Assembly (NCBI RefSeq): GCF_040869045.1
Contig: NC_090319.1
Coordinates: 179,030,645 to 179,094,644, forward strand
Length of the DNA stretch: 64,000 nt
Origin: Eurosta solidaginis
Taxonomy: Eukaryota; Arthropoda; Insecta; Diptera; Tephritidae
Direction of reading: 5' to 3'
The notes under the pieces were generated by a model. It ran no database searches and had not been told where the DNA came from. It worked only from the letters and a program-made list of their open reading frames with translations. Of this stretch, positions 34,633 through 45,635 are shown one piece after another (within the stretch, counting starts at the first letter, position 1; every line of letters begins with the position of its first letter). The position numbers and the translations under genes are program-made.

Positions 34633-35311
34633 TGTAACGAACTATGCTTTCATATCCTCTTATTTGCAATCCTCTGCTAAGTTCGAATCACTAAACTGTT
34701 GAATAAATAACTCCAATTTGTAATAATGCAAAATGACCTTTATTAAAGTACTTCACAATAACACTCAAACTGTGCAACGAATAGCTTGCTTAATAACCAA
34801 ACTGATTGATAGCTCAAATGAAACTCTACTATTCAAAATAATACTGCTCTTGCTCGCTAGATAGCGTCTTAGTCGAAACTGCTTTACAACTCAAATCAAA
34901 CTGAATTCCAGCGCCTTTACAATTGTCGCCTTTTATACTCTTTGATTTCAACCTTCGCATCTTCTAGGCGCTTCCAGAATCTACTAGTCCAGCAGCTCTC
35001 AAACTTCTCAGCTGTAACTACAATTGCACAATTGTATACATCTTCTAGGGTCTTCCAGAATCTACTAGTCCAGCAGCTCTCAAACTTCTCAGCTGTAACT
35101 ACATTTGCAAAATTGTATAGTTTTTCTCATTGCATACTTATAGGAGTATCTCAGATATATGCATGTGTTTGTGCATTGACTCTCCGCTGCTCGTATACGT
35201 ACATGGTAAATATGTGTAGACGGAATTATTGTTTCGTTTGTGAATTCACGTCACTGCTTAGCATCGGCTTAGAGATGGCAGCACTCCTTAGTTTTGCTAA
35301 TATTCGTAACA
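34633..35311 (-). mobile_element. Gypsy-A LTR without internal sequence (solo-like LTR), mosaic
   Basis: 679 bp, starting TGTAACGAAC and ending ATTCGTAACA. It has the same length as the LTR at 49914-50592. About 20 differences fall in the first 420 bp, none except one T-run indel beyond. It is not followed by gypsy coding sequence but by the same flank (GTATTATATAACTG) as the other LTR. Left flank GTTT and right flank GTAT may be a decayed 4-bp duplication. Inside, an 82-bp tandem duplication (GCGCTTCCAGAATCTACTAG twice). Confidence 0.82.
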
Positions 35312-35550
35312 GTATTATATAACTGAAAAAAGTTTCATAAATTTTTTTTTTTTTATAAAAGCGGTATTCATGTATAAATTTCCATGCATCGTGAAATGCC
35401 AAAATTTTGTGCCTACTGCTATTTTCATCCTCAAGAAAAATGCAAAATTTTTCTTGAATGTTTTTTGAATTGCGTACAGCGCTTAATAATACCAAAATGT
35501 AAGCTTTCGATTTCAAAGTACTTTCGAGAATTTCTGTTTTTAAATACTTT
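35312..35550. other. Orphan segment between gypsy LTR and hAT-2
   Basis: The first 9 bases fit HINE2; the rest (from ACTGAAAAAAGTTTC) matches nothing else in the window apart from the duplicate copy at 50593-50830. A minus-strand frame of about 90 codons is open but has no recognisable motif. Confidence 0.4.
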
Positions 35551-37799
35551 CAGGGCCGCGTAGAGGGATGATTTTAAGTTAGATAAACGTTTTTGACACA
35601 ATTTTATAAGCGCTATCTGTCAAAGATGCTTCAACTGACTTAAAATCACATTTTATTTCGATTCCGAACTACTTAAGTGGTCGCTATTTCCTTCAAATCA
35701 CACTCCATACTACTCTAAAAAAAACGGAGAAAAAGTAAAGCGTGATTGGCTCGTTTCGAGTGCAACAAAAGAAGCACTTTTTTGTTTTCCATGCCGGCTT
35801 TTCTGCAAAATTTCCGAAAATACCCGATCAGTTTTGAAAAAATCTTCAGGTTATTCTAAAGAAAAAGGTTGAAAGAGGTCACACGACAAAATTCCTGAAC
35901 ATGAAAATAGTCAAAATCATAAAACTTGCTATATAGAGTGGCGCCAATATGAAATAAGAATTCGAAATGCTAGTTCAGTGGATTTTCTCTTAGCGGAAAC
36001 CCTTAAAAATGAAGCAGCTCGCTGGAGTATTTTGGAACTGATCAGCAATTATGACCCGCTATTGCATGAACATTTGGAGAAGGTGAGGGAATCTCAAACG
36101 AAAAAGAATCGTCTCCAAGCACATTATTTGTCTCATGGAATACAAAATGAGTTCATAGAAATCTGTGTAAGTCAAGTAATTAGAAAGATAGAAGGCGAGA
36201 GAAATTCCGTCAAGTATTACACAGTAATAGTGGATGCGACCCCTGATTCGGAGCATATTGAGCAGACTGTTTTTATATTGCGTTATGTTTTATTAGACAG
36301 GGACTCCGGAAAATGGAAAATCCAAGAACGCTTTTTAAGGTTTGTCGGTTGTAACGCAAAAACAGGAGAAGCTATCGCTGAGCTGATTCGCAGCACTCTA
36401 AAAAAGCACAATATTCCCCTGGATGACTGCCGTGGGCAGGGGTATGGCAATAGCAGTAATATGAGCGGTCATCACAAAGGAGCGCAGAGTCATATCCTGA
36501 GAGATAACTCCCTGGCAATATTTGCACCTTGTGCTTGTCACAGTTTAAATTTATGTGGAGTGCAAGCTGCTGAATGTTGTGCAGAAGTCATCACATTTTT
36601 CGGTATTGCGCAGAAAATGTATAATATCTTTAGCGCAAACCCTCAGAGATGAGAAAAAACTAATTGCTCCTTGCACAGCATGTCACAAACACGATGGTCT
36701 GCTCGTGTGGATAGTGTGAAACCTTTCCCAACTCACATTCTGCTAAAAAGCTATTGATGAAATCAAGCTTTTAAATCTGAGTTCAGAAACAGTAATGCAT
36801 TTGGAAGGTATTGAAGCATATATGGGGAAATTTTAGTGTATCCTCTTAGCCTCCATTTGGATCAAAGTGTTGACGATAATCAACCATCGAAATCTGGTAC
36901 TGCAAGCTAGAAATGTCACACTGGACTTGGAAACAGAAAATATACGTAGCCTGATTGATGAGTGGAAGAAGTTCAGGGATCAATTGTCGATCATACTTCA
37001 AGAATGTAAGATTCTGGCAGGGAGTATAGGAGTTGTGAATACCTTCGCAGAGAAAAGAAGGAAGATAAGAAAGCGCCAGTTCGATGAATTACCTGGCGAA
37101 TCACCTGAGTGTGATTCCAAAACTCAATTCACACAGCAAGTTTTTTGCGTTCTTTTGGACTGCTTGATTGGTAACATGACAAGACGTTTCGAAGCCGTAA
37201 ATTACATTGCGATTAAGTTTAGTATTTTGTGGAAGTATCAGGATCTGACGGAAGAAGATCTCAGAGAAAAAGCAGCGGCATTCTGCACGATTTATGGTAT
37301 CGATATTTCTACGGATCTAATAGATGAAATCATTCATCTCAAAGCCATCCACTTAGCAAATGGGGATGTGATTCGCTGCCAACATTTCAACTTCTGAAGA
37401 AATTTCATTACTTGAAGATGGAAGTATTATTTCCGAACATCTGCATAGCATTAGGAACATTTTGCACTCTTCCAGTCAGTGTGGCTGAAGGGGAGCGTTC
37501 TTTTAGTCTATTGTCTCGCGTGAAAAATTTTTTAAGTTCTACTATGAGCCACAATCGCGTGACAAGCCTTGGAACATTGGCGTTGCAGTCCAGCCTTGCT
37601 CGCAGCATTAGTTTTGAATCGGTAATTTCCATATTCGCAGACCAAAAAGCACGGAAGGTTTTCCTTGTCTGCTTCAAGCTCTTAAAATGTACATATTTAG
37701 AAAAAGTTAATGTAAGCAAATCAAACAATGAAATCTAACATTTCATTTATGTAAGTGTTCCAGTAATGTCCCCTTCCCCCCCCCGTAGATCCGCGCCTG
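35551..37799 (+). mobile_element. hAT-2 transposon (DUF4371/ZMYM-like), copy 1
   Basis: Left end CAGGGCCGCGTAGAGGG (35551), right end CCCCGTAGATCCGCGCCTG (37799); the reversed right end CAGGCGCGGATCTACGGGGG is the usual style of this hAT branch, and the left end is a looser match. It lies in HINE2-C, which resumes at TATCTCATACAACCG. A convincing 8-bp duplication was not found (AATACTTT left, TATCTCAT right). Carries a broken transposase. Confidence 0.7.
35850..37738 (+). pseudogene. hAT-2 transposase (DUF4371 plus hAT dimerisation), copy 1
   Basis: The frame passes through 35978-36652 without a natural ATG at its start: LELISNYDPLLHEHLEKV, YTVIVDATPDSEHIEQTVF (first catalytic Asp region), DDCRGQGYGNSSNMSGHHKG, and PCACHSLNLCGVQAA, the DUF4371 hallmarks. 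A TGA at 36650 ends it; 36653-36866 has more stops. The frame 36867-37397 continues the helical insertion domain (FDELPGESPECDS, FEAVNYIAIKFSILWKYQDL), and 37412-37700 gives the dimerisation block VSVAEGERSFSLLSRVKNFL followed by STMSHNRVTSLGTLALQS. At least three interruptions. Known role: cut-and-paste transposition with 8-bp target duplication. The copy at 51130-53018 has the same lesions. Confidence 0.85.
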
Positions 37800-38480
37800 T
37801 ATCTCATACAACCGATTGTTCAGATAAGAAACTTTTCGCAATTTCTACCCCATTTTAACAGCTATAAGCTTCAAATTTTACCGATTGCTTACGTATATAG
37901 TATATATTGGTGTGAAAAAATCATAGAGATCGGTGATATATATAATATATATATGATGGTATATATAGTATATATATATAATATATATATATGGTACATA
38001 TATATTTTTTTTTGCAATTTCAGCCCCATTTTTACAGCTAGAAGCTTCAAATTGCACCAAATGCTTACGTGTATAGCATATATTGTTGTATGAAAAAATC
38101 ATTGAGATCGGTGGTATATATAGTATATGTCTCATACAACCGATTGTTCAGATAAGAAACTTTGCGCAATTTCTGCCGCATTTTAACAGCTAGAAGATTC
38201 AAATTTCACCAAATGCTTACGTATATAGCATATATTGTTGCCTGAAAAAATCATAGAGATCGGTGGTACATATATTATATACCCCATATAAGCTGTCATT
38301 TTTGCCCCTTTTTTACGGCTAGAAGCTTCAAAATTCATCAAGTTGCATCAACTAGTTACGTTTACGACATACATATATATTGTTGAAATAGTTGAAATAC
38401 GTGATTCGTAGTCATAGTTTTTACATGCAGACCACAAAAAACGTGAAGCTTTGCATCCTCACACACAGTACGTTTCTATT
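37800..38480 (-). mobile_element. HINE2, copy C, right part
   Basis: Continues CATACAACCGATTGTTCAG units with TA runs and ends with CATCCTCACACACAGTACGT then TTTCTATTTTTATA (38480), the same break used by copy A at 31600. The next bases start a new 3' hairpin. Confidence 0.7.
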
Positions 38481-39055
38481 TTTATACCTTTCATGAAAAT
38501 GAAATGGTATATTAATTTCGTCACGAGTCCCAAAATTGTAAGTCCTTAAAGGAAAATAGATAGACCCACCATTAATTATACCGAAATAATCAGGATGAAG
38601 AGCTGAGTTGATTTAGCCATGTCCATCTGTCCGTCTGTCTGTTTGTATGCAAACTAGTCACTCAATTTTTGCGATATCTTGATAAAATTTGGTGAGTGGG
38701 TGTATTTGGGTGTCCGATTAGACATTTGTGGGAACCGGCCGGATCGGTCCATACAACCGATTTTTCAGTAAAAGAGGATTTTTGTCATATCTTCTTCAAT
38801 TTATCAGATTGAAGCTTCAAACTTCATCACGTACTTTCCTCTATTGCGCGAATGGTTGTCTAAAAAAATTGAAGAGATCGGTCGTATATATAGTATATAT
38901 CCCCACAAGCGATTGCTCAGATAAGAAACTTTTCGTAATTACTACCATATTTTAAGAGCTAGAGGCTTCAAATTTCAACGAATGCTTACGTATATAGCAT
39001 ATATTGTTGCCTGAAAAAAAGCTAAAGATCGGTTGTATATATATAATATATATTC
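38481..39055 (-). mobile_element. HINE2, copy D, truncated by a LINE
   Basis: The 3' hairpin CCTTTCATGAAAATGAAATG is followed by GTCCATCTGTCCGTCTGTCT and two units. It stops near 39050 at TATATATAATATATATTC, where the 3' tail of the minus-strand LINE begins. Confidence 0.7.
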
Positions 39056-39059
39056 ATAT

Positions 39060-40672
39060 TCATATTTATTGAGTCAATGGCAGTAACCTAACTGACTAGA
39101 TTTACAAGTTTGCAAATTAACTTAAAACTAAATAAGTAAAATTAATTCAAGGATGAGATAAATTTTCTCGATAGTAAGACTCAATCCGTAACTTAAACAA
39201 AGGCCTGGGCATTGCAAAGTCAAGATTTAGCATTCTAGAAATTTTATTAATCTCTTCGAGACCTCTTGTGAGAGGGGCAAGGCTAAGGTAATTGGATCTC
39301 AGAACTTCACCGTAGAATATATTATGAGAGCGTAGAGATCTACTTGGAACTAGAAAATTTAACTGCCCCAACAGAGCTGAGAAATCAATAGTACCAGAGA
39401 TAATATCGTAAATAAACATTAGATGTTGTACTGAACGTCTGACATGCAGTGGCATAACATTTATAAGCATGCACCTGTTTATATAAGGTGTAGGAGGGCG
39501 AATCGAATGCATTTACGTTGAACCCTTTCAATTCTAGCAGAGTATATGCTGTAAATGGGATTCCATATGAGAGAGGCGTACTCTAATTTAGATCGCACTA
39601 ATGAATTATACAATATACTCCTAGTGTATGGGTCCTTAAAACCCTTCGCATAACGCCGTAAAAAAGCTAAATTAGCATACGCTTTTGGTATAAGATAGTT
39701 AACATGGTTAACGAAAGTGAACGAAGAGTCGAAAATGACACCAAGATCACGAAATTCTTTGACCGTCTCAAGATATGTATTATCGATATGGTATGTTGAC
39801 GTAAGCGCACTTGCAGATCTAGAAAACGTGATATGCCAACATTTGCTACTGCTAAGTCTCAGATGATTATTAAAAGCCCACACATTAAGAGCATCCAAAT
39901 CTCTCTGTAGGAGCAATGCATCAGATATAGAGGTGATACGCCTAAACAGTTTTAAATCATCAGCATAAAGTAAATAATTTGAATGCTTTAAATATAAGCC
40001 GACGTCATTAATGAAGATAACAAATAAGATTGGACCGAGAATACTACCTTGCGGCACCCCAGAGGTTGCCAAGAACTCATACGACCTCATATTCTCGATT
40101 TCAACAAATAAAATTCGGTTTGTCAGGTATGACTTTAACCATGACAGAAAAGCTGAATGGAAACCAATGTACTCAAGTTTCTGAAGAAGTATTTTGTGGG
40201 ACACTGTATCAAACGCCTTAGAGAAATCTGTATATATAGTATCAACTTGATACCCATCCTTAAAAGCAGAAACACAGTATTGCGAAAAAACAGCTAAGTT
40301 TGTCACTGTTGAACGACACGCAACAAACCCATGCTGACATGGATCGATTATTCCTTTAGTAGCAAAAGCCAACTTCTCCTTTACTACTTTCTCAAACAGT
40401 TTTGAACAGGTTGATAGTTTAGAGATTGGCCTGTAGTTTGCTACCTCGCTCTTATTTCCAGACTTGAAGATTGGAGTAATAGAAGCCAATTTTCATCGAT
40501 CAATGAAAACGCCAGTGGACAATGACACATTAAAGATATGGAACAACGGCACGCATAGCGAACTACTACATTTTTTAACCAAAAAAGAAGACAGCCCATT
40601 AACATCTTTTTTTAAAGAAGATTATAGGGACGAAATGCCAATAATAATATCTGATTCCGATACCAATAATGA
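39060..40672 (-). pseudogene. LINE-54 family reverse transcriptase 3' half, copy 1
   Basis: Minus strand. Open from 40489: PIFKSGNKSEVANYRPISK, YTDFSKAFDTVSHK, SGVPQGSILGPILF, LLYADDLKLF (catalytic YADD intact), NHLRLSSSKCWHITFSR, then KLEYASLIWNPIYS to 39512. A 25-bp deletion near 39490 between short AGGTG repeats shifts the frame; the last 120 residues lie in another frame ending at 39147. The 3' UTR has AATAAATATGAATATGAAT. Upstream the element stops at 40672, where the duplicated block ends. Copy 2 at 54427-55794 lacks the deletion. Confidence 0.9.
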
Positions 40673-40684
40673 TTTAATTATTGA

Positions 40685-40757
40685 TGTGCATTCACGTCAC
40701 TGCTTAGCATCGGCTTAGAGATGGCAGCACTCCTTAGTTTTGCTAATATTCGTAACA
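40685..40757 (-). mobile_element. Gypsy-A 3' LTR remnant, 73 bp
   Basis: TTCACGTCACTGCTTAGCAT to ATTCGTAACA equals the last 73 bases of the LTR at 49914-50592 (plus-strand view). On its right, in element sense just upstream, is the purine-rich GGTGAAGGGCAG (40758-40769), a plausible polypurine tract. On its left the remaining 600 bp of LTR are missing and 12 filler bases join it to LINE sequence. Confidence 0.88.
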
Positions 40758-40909
40758 CTGCCCTTCACCTAAGTCTGATCGTCTCGATTAGACAAATCTC
40801 CCGATCTAAACGTTGCCAGCCTTTCCAAATGGACCACTTTCATTTTGGGTCGTGGTTTACCAATGGTTTGTATGCTGTACACTACATCGTTGATCCGTTT
40901 TACAACTTT

Positions 40910-43358
40910 TTATGGGCCTTCCCAATTACACTGCAATTTCGGGGACAAACCTTTTTTACGTTGTGGGTTGTATAACAGCACCAAATCTCCTTCCTGAAAA
41001 CCTTCTGAATTAATTGCTTTATCGTATCTGGCTTTCATCTTGTCACTCATAATCTTTGTTCGTTGCCTTATCAGATCATGTATTTCTCTTAGCTCTTCTT
41101 CCAAATCATTAGTGGATTTCTTGACATTTCCCTCCGCATTGGCATCTATCCCAAACTTCAAATCAGCTGGCAGTCTAGGGCCATTGCAAAAAATTACTTT
41201 TGCAGGGGTTTGGCCTGTTGTCTCATGCACTGCTGATCGGTAAGCCATCAAGAATAATGGTATGCGGTAATCCCACTCTTTATGGTACTTGTCTACTACT
41301 TTCCTTAAGTGCTCCTCCAATGTTCTATTGAATCGTTCTACCATACCATCGGATTGAGGATGCAATGCAGTTGTTCGTGGTTTTCGAATGCCCAATGATT
41401 TACACATTTCCTGGAACACAGCTGATTCGAAATTCCTGCCTTGTTCAGAATGTAATTCCATTGGTACACCATACCTTGCAACCCAATTGTTTACAAACAC
41501 TTCTGCTATCGTTTCCGCTTCTTGATTTGGGATTGGGTATACCTCTGGCCATTTGCTGAAATAATCCATAACTACCAGTACATATTTCTTTCCGCCGTTG
41601 CTAGAAGGAAATGGACCGGCGACATCCATAGCGATCCTTTCAAATGGCGCACCTGAGTTATATTGTTTCATCTGATCTTGACTTCGGGTTCTGGGCCCTT
41701 TCGCTCTGCTGCAAACCTCGCAGTTTGTAATCCACGCAGTGACCGACTCTCTGTTTAATCTTCTCGAGCGTCTTCGTGATTCCAATATGACCTCGCTTGG
41801 ACCATTATGCAGCTCCCTGAGCACGTCAGGAATCATCTTTCTGGGAACAACTATCAGTTTCTTCTTGCATTTACCATCCTCACTCTCCCATACTCGATGA
41901 AGGCAACCGGATATCAATTCTAAACTGTTCCACTGTGCCCAATATGACTTCGCAATTGGACTCTCTGCTGACATCACTTCTCTGTTTGGTCTTTCGTTTC
42001 GTTCGAGCCCTTGCATAACACGTAACAGATCTGTATCTTCTAGCTGACACTTTCTTAGCTGTTCCTTGTCCCATTCATCTGTACATGTTATAGTCATTAG
42101 CCGGACATCTATAATGTCTTCTTTAGCCTCGGCTTTTGAACAGTGCTTGCATTCCAAACTACATGGTATTCGTGACATTGCATCGGCATTTCCATGGGCA
42201 CTACCTTTTCGATGCTCAATGGAAAAGTCATAGCTTTGTAGTCGCTCGATCCACCGTGCCAATTGTCCTTCCGGACTACGGAACTGCAGAAGCCATTTTA
42301 AAGCTGCGTGATCTGTCCTGACACGGAATCGCTGGCCGTAGAGGTATTTGTGAAAATGTTTAATGCACTCTAACAATGCCAACAGCTCTCTCCGCGTAAC
42401 ACAGTAGTTCCTCTCTGGTTTTCCAATCGAACGGCTGTAATATGCAACTACCTTCTCCTGTCCATCGACCAGTTGTGATAAAACGCCTCCTATAGCATAT
42501 CCACTCGCATCTGTATCTAGAATAAATGTTGCTCCTGGAATCGGATATGCTAACATTGGGGCAGTGCACAAACGCTCCTTCAATGTTTGGAAAGCCACTT
42601 CGTGCTCCTTCTTCGATTCAAAAGCTTTATTCTTTCTTGTAAGCTCATGAAGGCTATGGGCTACGCTGGAAAAATTTGGTATGAATCGGCGGTAATATGT
42701 GCACAGCCCAAGGAAACGTCTTAATTCATGTAGGTTCTGTGGTCTTGGCCAATTCTTTACAGCCTCTATCTTTTCTTTCGCAGTGCAGATGCCCTCTGTC
42801 GTTACTTTGTGACCCAAATAATTTACTTCCTTTTTAAACAGCGCACACTTTTTGGGAATTAACTTCAGACCAGCGCCAGCTATTCTTTGGAAAATTCCTA
42901 AGATGTTCATCAAAATTCTTTCCCAATACGATGATGTCGTCCAGTTACACCAAGCATGTTTTCCAATGTAGTCCTTTCAGTACCTGGTCCATGAGTCCCT
43001 CAAAAGTAGGTGGTGCATTACAAAGTCCAAAAGGCATCACTGTAAATTGCCAAAGACCATCACCGCCACTGAAGGCTGTTTTCTCTTTGTCTTCCTCCTT
43101 CACCTCCACTTGCCAGTAGCCGCTTTTCAAGTCCAGCGTGGAAAACCATTTCGTACCAGATAGCGAGTCCAGAGTGTCGTCAATTCTTGGCAGTGGGAAG
43201 CTATCCTTTTTCGTAACGTCATTTAACTTCCGGTAGTCCACGCAAAACCAAATTTTTCCATCCTTCTTCTTTACAAGTACTACCGGTGAGCTCCAGGGAC
43301 TAGCTGATGGTTCGATGACGCCGCTGTCGCTCATTTCTTGTATAATTTGACTCACCAC
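40910..43358 (-). pseudogene. Gypsy-A pol: reverse transcriptase, RNase H, integrase
   Basis: RT begins near 43358 (SPWSSPVVLVKKKDGK, CVDYRKLNDVTKKDSFPLPR, DLKSGYWQVEV, FTVMPFGLCNAPPTFE). At the catalytic box near 42950 the tyrosine codon of the YLDD-type motif is a TAA stop (reading V, stop, LDDIIV), and a frameshift follows near 42915. The frame 42913-40910 is then open for 667 residues: RNase H with TDASGYAIGG (about 42515), integrase with MDVAGPF (about 41620), LHSEQGRNF (about 41445) and GMVERFNRTL (about 41340). The second integrase Asp is Glu, and the zinc-binding HHCC segment near 41740-41800 is scrambled by a pair of compensating shifts. Known role: copying the RNA genome and inserting the cDNA. 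Inactive copy. Confidence 0.92.
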
Positions 43359-43820
43359 TTCCCGCTTCGCCAGCGGAACTCTACGTGGAGCTTGACGTAT
43401 CGACCTCGCGTCTCCAGTGTCAATTTAATGTTTCACAACATTGGTGCGGCCTGGTTTGGAACCATCCTGGTCAAATATGTTTGCGTACTTTAGGAGCAGT
43501 TGCTTTGCCTTACTCTAATAATCTTCCTCTAGCCCCTCCGTCCATTCCGTGATGCCATTTGAAAGATCAGTGTTACTAGATGAAACGTGTTCCTGGAGAT
43601 GTTCACAGTTAATAATTACTTCAGCCTCTTGGCATCTTCCCAAAATAGCTCTTTTGGTCAGTTAAAGTGGCGACTTGAACTCATTGAGCACTCTTACCGG
43701 AATACGTCCATCTTGTTTTGTCATAGCCAGGGTTTTTCCTACAAGTATGTTCGGTGCTGATTTGTTTGCGGCTTCGACAACCCACAATTTGTTTGTCCCA
43801 CAATCTCCATCAACCTTTGC

Positions 43821-44283
43821 CTAGATGACTGCTTCGGATTTTGGTGGTATTTGCTGACTCTCTTCCACCAGTACTCGTTTACTGCTGTAGCCTCTCTCGT
43901 AGCCGAAATTAAGTGGTATATCCATGTTCTTATATTGCATCGTCTTGCTTTGCATGTCGATCTTGATGCCTTGGTTGATTAAGAAGTCCACTCCAATTAT
44001 GATTTCATCAACAATATCTGCCACTATAAAATTGTGTAGTACCGTGACGTTCCCAATTGCTACTTCACATTCTACTTCTCCTCTCCCGTGGCTGTACGTA
44101 ATCTTGCTCGAAGCAATGGTCTTATCGTTTTGTTGACCAAATCCGCTCGAATGATGGAATGAGATGCACCCGTATCTACAGTCAGTAAACGTTCCTTTCC
44201 GTCCACATGTCCTCCAACAGTAAGATTGCTCGATCTTCTTCCAATCTGCGAGACAGAGATTATGGGGCATTCAATTGCGGGAG
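43821..44283 (-). pseudogene. Gypsy-A protease region
   Basis: Minus strand. The frame entering from 44283 reads GGHVDGKERLLTVDTGASHS, with the aspartic-protease VDTGAS motif near 44165; a frameshift near 44090 leads to a second frame with VTVLHNFIVADIVDEIIIGVDF and LINQGIKIDMQSK, the C-terminal half of a retropepsin, ending near 43821. From 43820 to 43359 only a broken linker toward RT is visible. Known role: cleavage of the Gag-Pol precursor. Confidence 0.82.
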
Positions 44284-45577
44284 TTTTTTTTATTACTTTA
44301 TAAGGACCTAAATACTTTGCCTTAAGTTTGAGACCACTACCAAACTGAGTGCGTTTAATAGCAACTAAGTCATTCACTTTATAATTTATTGCAGACCTAC
44401 GTTTAGAGTTAAAGTTTTCCCGATTTTCTTGCTGAATTCTCAGTATATTTTCCCTAGCTTCATCTCGAATTTCGTTGCGTGCAAAATCTAGATCCTCAAA
44501 ACTTGCTTCTTGTATAAACTCATTTAGTGCTGGTAGGTCCCTTAGACGCATGTCACATCAGGTTAATATTTTAAATGGAGAGTACTTAGTACTTCTTGCG
44601 GGAATACTGTTGATAAATTGCTGGACTTTATCCACATGCCGGTACCATTGTTCCGGGTTTTCCTGACTAAGTTTCGCCAACATTGGCACCACTACACGGT
44701 GCATCCTCTCGACCTGCCCATTTCCTCTTGGTACACCTGTAGTTATAGTCTAATGTTGTATACCTTCTTCCTCGCAATAGTCCTTGAACAAATTCGATGT
44801 GAAAGCCGAACCCCTATCCGAAACGATTCTTCTAGGATTTCCAAAAATACTAGTTTGCCTCCTCAATTTTTCTACCACCGCGGAAGCTCCTGTGTCTTTA
44901 GTTGGATATAACCAAACGAACTTTGAAAATCCGTCTACTACTACAAAAATATAATTATATTGTTTGTTCGTGGTTATCATGGGACCTAAATGATCTACAT
45001 GTAAGGTAGAAAGCGGTTCACCGTCTTTATCAATTGGTGATAAAAAACCTTCCTTTTTACCTGCTTTTGCATTAACTACGATGCACTCAATACAGCTAGA
45101 TACTACCTTCCTTACTTTTGAGGACAGTATCGGTATAAAATATGACTTCTCTATAACCTCTTGTGTCCTACGTGCTGAAAAATGACCCTGCAAATGAGCT
45201 AATTTCATAATCTCTTCTTCCATTTGTTCCGGAACAACAATAAGCTCTCTTGTTGGATCCTTGTAGAGGACACCACGAAACGTATAAAGTTCATGGTACC
45301 TGTCATTCTCTAAAATTTTTAAAACAGCCTTAGTCCAACTGTCCTCTTGCTGCGCTTTCATCAACCTATGCCGCAATGTGTCTTCAGCAAGCAAACAGGG
45401 TACCCGACATAGCGCATCTACGTGTCTCATTTGAGACCTTGATCGATGCTCGATTTGATGATCAAACTCTTGTAGAAACATTGCCAACCTTGCCATTCTA
45501 GAAGGAATATCGTCTTTGCGCATGGTCATTGCGAAAGCGTTACAATCAGTTACGATTTTGAATTTAGATCCCAACAA
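44284..45577 (-). pseudogene. Gypsy-B RNase H end and integrase
   Basis: Frame 45577-44750: KIVTDCNAFAMTMRKDD and HVDALCRVPC (end of RNase H), then a zinc-binding segment with LAHLQGHFSARRTQEVIEKS and CIECIVVNAKAGKKEG, and the catalytic core with STLHVDHLGPM (first Asp), RIVSDRGSAFTSN (second Asp). A stop near 44750 precedes GNGQVERMHR-like text (Glu of the triad) near 44715. The frame 44551-44284 holds the C-terminal domain (INYKVNDLVAIKRTQFGSG, AKYLGPYKVIKK) and is then fused to Gypsy-A. Known role: integration of the element cDNA. Confidence 0.88.
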
Positions 45578-45635
45578 ATAAACTCTCCACTTTTTAAGTG
45601 CCCCGACTATAGCTAAAACCTCGAGCTCATATGAA

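Larger units (their letters stand above)
35053..40672. repeat. Large duplicated block, copy 1 (5.6 kb)
   Basis: Matches 50334-55977 almost base for base. Differences seen: one T in a T run near 35350, a 25-bp deletion at about 39490 between AGGTG repeats, and substitutions near 39087, 39769 and 40236. It covers the right part of an LTR, a hAT element, HINE2 pieces and a LINE 3' half. It ends in the LINE at 40672; 12 unexplained bases later Gypsy-A LTR sequence begins. Confidence 0.95.

Noticed and set aside
35226..35516. Minus-strand frame of 96 codons left of hAT-2, considered as a small gene
   Set aside because: It spans the LTR border, has no recognisable motif and is present only in the duplicated block; listed as an orphan segment instead.
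41040..41559. Plus-strand open frames opposite the gypsy integrase
   Set aside because: Antisense shadows of a well-supported minus-strand pol.
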